From: Kineococcus rubinsiae
GTDB taxonomy: Bacteria; Actinomycetota; Actinomycetes; Actinomycetales; Kineococcaceae
DNA: 35,634 nt
Reading direction: 5' to 3'
Assembly (NCBI RefSeq): GCF_011839805.1
Contig: NZ_VWPY01000043.1
Coordinates: 1-35,634 of the forward strand
Below the pieces are notes generated by a model. That model made no database searches, was not told the DNA's origin, and saw nothing but the letters and a program-made list of their open reading frames with translations. Below are positions 27,529 through 33,059 of the stretch, in pieces. The stretch's first letter is position 1; the number at the start of each line of letters is the position of its first letter. Position numbers and translations under genes: made by a program.

Positions 27529-27870
27529 TCAGGAACCGCTGGTGACGCGCACCTCGGTGATGCGCACGAGGATCCGGGCCCGCAGGTCCTCCGGCGCCGA
27601 CTCGCACGGGCAGCCCTCGCGGATGACCTGCTTGAGGCGCTCGTCCTCGCGGACCTGCTCCAGGCAGCTGACGCACTCCTCGAGGTGGGTCTTCACCGCG
27701 TCGCAGTCGAGCGGGCCCATCTCGCCGTCGAGGTACTCGAACGCGCGCTCGAGGACCTCGCGGCAGTGGTCGTCGTGCGAGGCCAGGTCGATCGTGGCGT
27801 GGTCGATGGTGGCGTGGTCCGTGGTGGCGCGCTCCTGCTCCGGTGCCCCGGAGGTCTCCGCCGCGCTCAC
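27529..27870 (-). CDS. rsrA: Zinc-binding redox-sensing anti-sigma factor RsrA
   Basis: This 113-residue protein is the partner of SigR. The ZAS zinc site is recognisable: Cys36 in '[18 protein letters not shown]', and His-x3-Cys-x2-Cys in '[11 protein letters not shown]' (about 62-72); a further Cys pair is in 'EGCPCES'. On oxidation the zinc is lost, a disulfide forms and the sigma factor is released. The poorly conserved N-terminus contains an imperfect DHATI repeat. The GTG start overlaps the sigR stop (GTGA), so anti-sigma and sigma are made together. Confidence 0.93.
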   Translation of the reverse strand: MSAAETSGAPEQERATTDHATIDHATIDLASHDDHCREVLERAFEYLDGEMGPLDCDAVKTHLEECVSCLEQVREDERLKQVIREGCPCESAPEDLRARILVRITEVRVTSGS

Positions 27871-28532
27871 GACCGGCTCCCGGAGGTGCCGGCGCCGCTG
27901 GTGGCGGGTGCCTGCTCGGCCGCCTCCGCCGGAGCCGCGCCCGACACCCCGCGCCCGACCGCGTACTCCCGCAGCATCTCCCGCAGCTGCCGGCGCCCGC
28001 GGTGCAGACGCGACATCACCGTGCCGATGGGCGTGCCCATGATCTCGGCGATCTCCTTGTACGCGAAGCCCTCGACGTCGGCGTAGTAGACGGCCATCCG
28101 GAAGTCCTCCGGCACCGCCTGCAGCGCACGCTTGACGTCCGAGTCCGGCAGGTGGTCCAGCGCCTCGGTCTCGGCCGAGCGCAGGCCGCGCGAGGTGTGG
28201 GACTCGGCGCGCGCGAGCTGCCAGTCCTCGATCTCATCGGCGTGCGACTGCTGGGGTTCCCGCTGCTTCTTGCGGTACGTGTTGATGTACGTGTTCGTGA
28301 GGATCCGGTACAGCCACGCCTTGAGGTTCGTGCCCGGCGCGTACTGGTGGAAGGCGCCGTAGGCCTTCGCGAACGCGTCCTGGACGAGGTCCTCGGCGTC
28401 CGCGGGGTTGCGCGTCATGCGCAGCGCGGCCGAGTACAGCTGGTCCAGGAAGGGCAGCGCGTCCCGCTCGAAGCGCGCCGCGCGTTCGTCGGCGGTCTCC
28501 TCCGAGGGGGCTCGCGAGGTCTGTTCGGTCAT
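27867..28532 (-). CDS. sigR: ECF sigma factor SigR (SigH/SigR group)
   Basis: This 221-residue sigma factor has region 2 ('[20 protein letters not shown]', '[18 protein letters not shown]', '[20 protein letters not shown]') and region 4 ('[20 protein letters not shown]', '[20 protein letters not shown]'). The sequence is of the actinobacterial thiol-oxidative-stress SigR/SigH type. Targets in relatives include thioredoxin, mycothiol and protein-quality genes. ATG 28532 gives the standard length but has only a weak upstream AGG; the frame remains open upstream past its promoter, so a longer form like Streptomyces SigR' is possible. rsrA follows with a 4-bp overlap. Confidence 0.93.
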   Translation of the reverse strand: MTEQTSRAPSEETADERAARFERDALPFLDQLYSAALRMTRNPADAEDLVQDAFAKAYGAFHQYAPGTNLKAWLYRILTNTYINTYRKKQREPQQSHADEIEDWQLARAESHTSRGLRSAETEALDHLPDSDVKRALQAVPEDFRMAVYYADVEGFAYKEIAEIMGTPIGTVMSRLHRGRRQLREMLREYAVGRGVSGAAPAEAAEQAPATSGAGTSGSRS

Positions 28533-28869
28533 CGACAGCGAGCCTAGGGCCTCGCGGTCCGACTCGCCGTAGGAGGTGCGGTCCGGCAGCACGCTGGTGG
28601 TGATGGGGGTCCTCTTCGTGATCGTGGTCGCCCGTCCGCCGGGCCGCGTGGCGAGCCCCGCAGGGGAGCTGGGATGCGTCCGACGCGTCTCGGGGCCCCG
28701 TCGCGGGGGACCCGAGGTGCGACGCGGACGCAGCGCCGGGGAACCCGGCGCGGTCGTCGTCTCGAGAACCGGCAGCATGTGATCTGGAACGCACGCCGGG
28801 ACGTCACCATTCCTGCACCGCCGGTGCGGCGGCACGCGGCGGAGTGCCCCCGCGGGCCCCGGCCGCGGG
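28533..28869. other. 337-bp region between SRAP gene and sigR (leader and promoter)
   Basis: No separate gene is supported here. On the minus strand the sigR frame is open through the whole stretch up to at least ATG 28835, but the encoded sequence is Pro/Arg/Thr-rich and includes a rare CTA codon near 28546-28548. It contains the SigR-type promoter and an in-frame ATG at 28778 a few bases past the predicted transcription start. Confidence 0.6.
28788..28813 (-). promoter_or_regulatory. SigR-dependent promoter of sigR-rsrA (GGAAT-N18-GTT)
   Basis: On the minus strand GGAAT (28813-28809), an 18-bp spacer, and GTT (28790-28788) match the SigR/SigH consensus at the standard spacing. It is oriented toward sigR and lies between the SRAP gene end and sigR. 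It predicts positive autoregulation, as known for sigR in Streptomyces and sigH in mycobacteria. The start of transcription would be near 28781. Confidence 0.85.
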
Positions 28870-29676
28870 TCAGGACGCGCCGAGCAGCTCCCCCGTGCGC
28901 AGGTCCACGACGCCCTCCAGCTCGGCGGCCGGGGCGGGGTCGAGCAGGTCCTCCCCCGTGTCGCGCACGTTGCCGACGCGCCGGGAGACGGGGTGGGCGT
29001 CCAGGCTCGTGGCGAACAGGTCGCGGGGCAGCGCGCCCAGCAGGGCCCCGACGTCGTCGGCCTCGGCGAGCTCCGGGTCCAGCCACGCGTCGCGCAGCTC
29101 GCGGGGCACGACGAGCGGCATCCGCTCGTGCAGGCGGTCCAGACCGGGCTCCGCGGCGGTCGTGACGATCGCGAAGCTCACGAGCCAGCGGTCCGGGTCG
29201 TCGTCGGGCTTGGCCGGGTCGCGCCAGAACTCGAAGATCCCGGCCAGCGACAGCGGCCGGGAGTCGTTCGCGCGCACCGCGAACGGCTGCTTGCGCGGGC
29301 CCTTGGGACCCGTCGCGACCGGGCTGGCCTGCCACTCGTACCAGGCGTCGACCGGGACGAGGCAGCGCCGCGTCAGAGCCGCCTTGACGAAGGCGGCCTT
29401 CTCCAGCAGCGACTCCACCCGGGCGTTGACCATGCGCGCGGCGCCCGAGGCGTCCTTGGACCAGCTGGGCACCAGGCCCCAGCGCAGGGCCCGCAGCGAC
29501 CGCACGGGCGGCGCGTCCGGGTCCTCGCGCGGCACCCGCTCGACGACCACGGGCGGGGTCGTCGTCGGGGCGACGTTGGTGCTGCGGGTCGCCGTCCCGC
29601 CGGTGAGGTCCTCGTCGACCTCGAACTCCTCCACCAGGTCGGCGATCTCGGTCCGGAGGGCGTAGCGGCCGCACAT
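28870..29676 (-). CDS. SRAP/YedK-family abasic-site-crosslinking protein
   Basis: This 268-residue protein begins MCGRYALR, with Cys2 (exposed after Met removal) as the residue that forms a thiazolidine crosslink with abasic sites in single-stranded DNA. Other family elements are '[11 protein letters not shown]' (Asn at about 34), '[11 protein letters not shown]', 'MVNARVESL', '[13 protein letters not shown]' with the conserved Glu, and '[11 protein letters not shown]' with the conserved His. All HMCES/YedK active-site positions appear intact. It protects abasic sites during replication. It lies next to sigR and aroA as in mycobacteria (Rv3226c). It is divergent from the DoxX gene. Confidence 0.92.
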   Translation of the reverse strand: MCGRYALRTEIADLVEEFEVDEDLTGGTATRSTNVAPTTTPPVVVERVPREDPDAPPVRSLRALRWGLVPSWSKDASGAARMVNARVESLLEKAAFVKAALTRRCLVPVDAWYEWQASPVATGPKGPRKQPFAVRANDSRPLSLAGIFEFWRDPAKPDDDPDRWLVSFAIVTTAAEPGLDRLHERMPLVVPRELRDAWLDPELAEADDVGALLGALPRDLFATSLDAHPVSRRVGNVRDTGEDLLDPAPAAELEGVVDLRTGELLGAS

Positions 29677-29726
29677 GCAGGCACCCTCTCACCGACGCGC
29701 GCGCCCGGCGCTGCGCGGGCGCCGCG

Positions 29727-29790
29727 GGGTCCGGCGGGGGGTCCGGTGCAGAGTCCGTCGAGGGGTCTGCCGAGGGGTCCGTGGAGGCGG
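29727..29790. repeat. Imperfect short tandem repeat (GGGGTCCG type) between SRAP and DoxX genes
   Basis: Five diverged copies of a unit close to GGGGTCCG with a 3-6 bp linker run through the intergenic region, the later copies following 'TCGA' or 'CCGA'. Translation in one minus-strand frame gives a DPS/DPP repeat, but there is no gene there. It could be slippage-generated or a set of regulator sites. Confidence 0.45.
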
Positions 29791-29831
29791 GCGGGGAGGC
29801 GCCCGCGGAGATCATGCGGTAGGCAACTCCC

Positions 29832-30362
29832 ATGACAGTGGTGCGACGGCTGGCCCGACCGATGCTCGCGGCGATCTTCATCAAGACCGGGATCGACCAG
29901 GTGCGCAACGCCCGCGACCTGGCCCCCTCGGCCCAACCGGTGGCGCACGCCGTCGCCGGACCCCTGCGCCTGCCGGACGACCCCGTCCTGCTCGTGCGTC
30001 TCAACGGTGCCGCCATGGCCGGTGCGGGCGTGCTCTTCGCGCTCGGCCGCCTGCCGCGGGTCACGTCCGTGGTGCTCGCCTCGACGCTCGCCCCGAGCGC
30101 CTACGTGAACCACCCGTTCTGGACCGAGAAGGACAAGACCGTCCGCGGCGAGGTCCTGGAGGACTTCCTCAAGGACGTCGGGCTCCTCGGCGGCGCGCTC
30201 CTGGCCGCCGTCGACACGGCCGGCAAGCCCGGCCTGGCCTGGCGCGGCAAGCGCGCCGGCCGCGACGCCAAGCGCTTCGCGAAGCTGGCCACGCGCGAGG
30301 CGGCGCACGCCGCCGGTAGCGGCAAGAAGGACCTGCAGCTCGCGGCCGCGAAGGTCGCCTGA
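29832..30362 (+). CDS. DoxX-family membrane protein
   Basis: This 176-residue protein begins 'VVRRLARPMLAAIFIKTGID' (3-22), the DoxX opening, continues 'VLLVRLNGAAMAGAGVLFAL' (54-73) and 'TSVVLASTLAPSAYVNHPFW', and has a last membrane segment 'FLKDVGLLGGALLAAVD'. A lysine/arginine-rich cytoplasmic tail (about 139-170) follows. DoxX proteins are linked to oxidative-stress membrane complexes with thiosulfate sulfurtransferase and SodA in mycobacteria; here no such partners are adjacent, but sigR is close. ATG 29832 has TAGGCA at -12 to -7 and no ribosome-binding site, so it may be leaderless. Confidence 0.86.
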   Translation: MTVVRRLARPMLAAIFIKTGIDQVRNARDLAPSAQPVAHAVAGPLRLPDDPVLLVRLNGAAMAGAGVLFALGRLPRVTSVVLASTLAPSAYVNHPFWTEKDKTVRGEVLEDFLKDVGLLGGALLAAVDTAGKPGLAWRGKRAGRDAKRFAKLATREAAHAAGSGKKDLQLAAAKVA

Positions 30363-30438
30363 CGACGCCCGGCACGAGGACGACGGCGGTGGTCGGCGGG
30401 GAGCCGGCCCGCCGGTGGCGCCTGCGAGGATGCTCCGC

Positions 30439-31848
30439 GTGACGCCACCGACCCCCGACGCCACCGCCGGCGTCCCCACCCCGGGCGGGGCCGCCGCCCC
30501 GGCGGACGCACCCGCCCTGTGGTCCGCCCCGCACCGCGACACCCCCCTCGAGGCGGTGGTGCCGGTGCCGGGCTCGAAGTCCCTCACCAACCGCTACCTC
30601 GTGGTCGCGGCGCTCGCGGAGCGCTCCTCCCTGCTGCGCGACCCGCTCGACTCCCGCGACACGCGCCTCATGGTGGACGCGCTGCGCCGCCTCGGCAGCG
30701 AGGTCGTCGAGGGCGGTCCCGGCGGTCCCTCCGACGGTGCCGCCGGTGCGGCGGACTGGGTCGTGCACCCGAACGAGGTCCGCGGCGGCGTCAGCGTCGA
30801 CTGCGGGCTCGCCGGCACGGTCATGCGGTTCCTGCCGCCCGTCGCGGCGCTGGCCGGCTCCCCCGTCGCCTTCGACGGCGACCCCCGCGCCCGCGTGCGG
30901 CCCATGGCCGCGCTGCTCACCGCGCTGCGCCAGCTCGGCGCCGAGGTCGACGACGGGGGCCGCGGCCTCCTGCCGTTCAGCGTCCGCGGCCGCGACGGCG
31001 GCCTGCCCGGCGGGACCGCGACCATCGACGCGTCCGGCTCCAGCCAGTTCGTCTCCGCGCTGCTGCTGGCCGGGGCCCGCTTCCGCGACGGCCTCGTCCT
31101 GCACCACGAGGGCCCGCCCGTGCCGAGCGAGCCCCACGTGCGGATGACCATCGAGGTGCTGCGCGACGTGGGCGTCGTGGTCGACGACTCCGTGCCCGGC
31201 ACCTGGCACGTCGAGCCGGGCGAGATCAACGCCCTCGACGTCCAGGTCGAGCCCGACCTGTCCAACGCCGCGCCGTTCCTGGCCGCCGCGGCCGTCTGCG
31301 GCGGCCGCGTCCGCGTCCCCGCGTGGCCGCAGTCGACGACGCAGGCCGGCGACCTGCTGCGCGACGTCCTCGACCAGATGGGCGCCGACGTCACCCTCGA
31401 CCGCGAGGGTCTGCTCGTGGAGGGCACGGGCGAGCTGTTCGGCGTCGACCTCGACCTGCGCGAGGCCGGCGAGCTGGCCCCGGTCATCACCGCGCTGGCC
31501 GCGCTGGCCAGCTCGCCGACGCAGCTGCGCGGCATCGCCCACCTGCGCGGGCACGAGACCGACCGTCTCAAGGCCCTGGTCACCGAGATCAACGGGCTGG
31601 GCGGTGACGCCGTCGAGACCGCGGACGGCCTGCTGGTGCGCCCGCGCACGCTGCACGGCGGGGTGTTCCAGACCTACGCCGACCACCGGATGGCCACGGC
31701 CGCCGCCGTCCTCGGCCTGCAGGTCGAGGGCGTCCGGGTCGTCGACGTCGCGACCACCCGCAAGACGCTGCCCGACTTCCCCGGCATGTGGGACGCGATG
31801 CTGCGCGGCACCCCCGAGCCCACCGGCCGCGCGTCGGGCTCGCGGTGA
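30439..31848 (+). CDS. aroA: 3-phosphoshikimate 1-carboxyvinyltransferase (EPSP synthase)
   Basis: This approximately 469-residue enzyme joins shikimate-3-phosphate and phosphoenolpyruvate in the shikimate pathway. Substrate-site motifs are 'VPGSKSLTNRYLVVAALAE', 'CGLAGTVMRFLPPVAAL', 'DASGSSQFVSALLLAG', 'HLRGHETDRLKALVTEI' and 'TYADHRMATAAAVLGL'. The glyphosate-sensitive class I pattern (L-A-G-T-x-M-R) is seen. GTG 30439 is chosen because GAGGA (30426-30430) sits eight bases upstream; ATG 30430 and GTG 30415 are in frame alternatives. The N-terminal 30 residues are Pro/Ala-rich and not conserved. Followed after 45 bp by rsgA, as in mycobacteria. Confidence 0.95.
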   Translation: MTPPTPDATAGVPTPGGAAAPADAPALWSAPHRDTPLEAVVPVPGSKSLTNRYLVVAALAERSSLLRDPLDSRDTRLMVDALRRLGSEVVEGGPGGPSDGAAGAADWVVHPNEVRGGVSVDCGLAGTVMRFLPPVAALAGSPVAFDGDPRARVRPMAALLTALRQLGAEVDDGGRGLLPFSVRGRDGGLPGGTATIDASGSSQFVSALLLAGARFRDGLVLHHEGPPVPSEPHVRMTIEVLRDVGVVVDDSVPGTWHVEPGEINALDVQVEPDLSNAAPFLAAAAVCGGRVRVPAWPQSTTQAGDLLRDVLDQMGADVTLDREGLLVEGTGELFGVDLDLREAGELAPVITALAALASSPTQLRGIAHLRGHETDRLKALVTEINGLGGDAVETADGLLVRPRTLHGGVFQTYADHRMATAAAVLGLQVEGVRVVDVATTRKTLPDFPGMWDAMLRGTPEPTGRASGSR

Positions 31849-31893
31849 ACGTGACGGGGCCCGCGGTGAGGTGCGGCGCGTGAGGGAGGGCTC

Positions 31894-32955
31894 GTGAGGG
31901 AGGAGCGCCGGGTCGCCTACGACGAGGACGACGTCCGCATCCGCCCGACCCGGCGCGGGTCGCGGCCGCGGACCAAGGAGCGGCCCCGCCACGGCGACGC
32001 CGTCCCCGCGATGGTCGTCGCGGTCGACCGCGGCCGCTGCACGTGCCTCGTGGGCGCCGACCTCGACCCCGCGGAGCTCGCCGCCGCCGGTGTCGAGGGC
32101 GGTCCGCACCTGGTCACCGCCATGCGCGCCCGCGAGCTGGGCCGCACCGGCGTCGTCGTCGGCGACCGGGTCGGCCTGGTCGGCGACACCTCGGGGCGCC
32201 CCGACACCCTCGCGCGGGTCGTGCGCATCGACGAGCGGCGCACGGTGCTGCGCCGCACCGCCGACGACACCGACCCGGTCGAGCGCGTCGTCGTCGCCAA
32301 CGCCGACCAGCTCGTCGTCGTCGCGGCCGTCGCGAACCCGGAGCCCCGCTCCCGCCTCGTCGACCGCTGCCTCGTCGCGGCCTACGTCGCGGGGATGCGC
32401 CCGCTGCTGTGCCTGACCAAGGGCGACCTGCGCCCCGCCGAGGAGGTGCTCTCGACGTGGGCGCCGCTCGGCCTCGACGCCGTGGTCACCTCCCGCGGGC
32501 CGGACGGCCTCGTGGGCCTGGACGAGGTCCGCGAGCGCCTGCAGGGGCGGACGAGCGTGCTCGTCGGGCACTCCGGCGTCGGCAAGTCGACGCTCGTCAA
32601 CGCGCTGGTCCCGCTGGCCGACCGCGCCACGGGCCACGTCAACGCGGTCACGGGCCGCGGGCGGCACACGTCGACGTCGATGGCGGCGCTCGCGCTGCCC
32701 GAGGGCGGCTGGGTGGTCGACACCCCGGGCATCCGCTCGTTCGGCCTGGCCCACGTCGACCCGGAGGCCGTGCTGCACGCCTTCCCCGACCTCGCGGGCG
32801 GCGAGGCCGGGTGCCCCCGCGGCTGCACGCACGACGAGGCCGAGTGCGCCCTGGACGCCTGGGTGGCCGAGGGGCACGCGGGTGCTGCCGGGCCGGCGCG
32901 GCTGGCGTCGTTCCGGCGGCTGCTGACCGTGCTGCGCGGCGAGGGCGGCGACTGA
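31894..32955 (+). CDS. rsgA: Ribosome small subunit-dependent GTPase RsgA
   Basis: This 353-residue circularly permuted GTPase has an N-terminal OB-like region (about 25-125), then permuted G motifs: G4 'LLCLTKGDLRPAEE', G1 'SVLVGHSGVGKSTLVNALVP', G2-like 'GRGRHTSTSM' and G3 'GGWVVDTPGIRSFGL'. A C-terminal zinc finger follows ('GCPRGCTHDEAECALDAW'). It matures the 30S subunit by releasing assembly factors. GTG 31894 follows GGAGG (31885-31889) closely, and a near duplicate of GTGAGGGAGG precedes it. Probably cotranscribed with aroA. Confidence 0.94.
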   Translation: MREERRVAYDEDDVRIRPTRRGSRPRTKERPRHGDAVPAMVVAVDRGRCTCLVGADLDPAELAAAGVEGGPHLVTAMRARELGRTGVVVGDRVGLVGDTSGRPDTLARVVRIDERRTVLRRTADDTDPVERVVVANADQLVVVAAVANPEPRSRLVDRCLVAAYVAGMRPLLCLTKGDLRPAEEVLSTWAPLGLDAVVTSRGPDGLVGLDEVRERLQGRTSVLVGHSGVGKSTLVNALVPLADRATGHVNAVTGRGRHTSTSMAALALPEGGWVVDTPGIRSFGLAHVDPEAVLHAFPDLAGGEAGCPRGCTHDEAECALDAWVAEGHAGAAGPARLASFRRLLTVLRGEGGD

Positions 32956-32982
32956 GCCCGTCCGCGTGCCCCGTCCCACGAC

Positions 32983-32996
32983 GTGACCGCCGTCAC
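32983..32996. promoter_or_regulatory. Inverted repeat GTGAC-N4-GTCAC upstream of kinase gene
   Basis: A perfect 5-bp inverted repeat in the 104-bp gap between rsgA and the kinase gene, about 20 bp before the candidate -10. Short enough to occur by chance, but shares GTGAC with the second palindrome. Confidence 0.3.
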
Positions 32997-33013
32997 TGAG
33001 GATGAGCGACCGA

Positions 33014-33019
33014 TACCGT
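33014..33019 (+). promoter_or_regulatory. Candidate -10 (TACCGT) for kinase gene
   Basis: TACCGT fits TANNNT and would start transcription near 33026, giving a leader of about 34 nt with GAGGAG (33049-33054) before GTG 33060. Confidence 0.45.
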
Positions 33020-33021
33020 AC

Positions 33022-33038
33022 TGTGACCGATGATCACA
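33022..33038. promoter_or_regulatory. TGTGA-N7-TCACA palindrome over the predicted start
   Basis: TGTGA (33022-33026) and TCACA (33034-33038) flank 7 bp. The half-sites equal those of CRP/GlxR operators, but the spacer is one base longer than the usual six. It would overlap the transcription start, a repressor-like position. Confidence 0.4.
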
Positions 33039-33059
33039 CACGGACGGTGAGGAGCTGCG

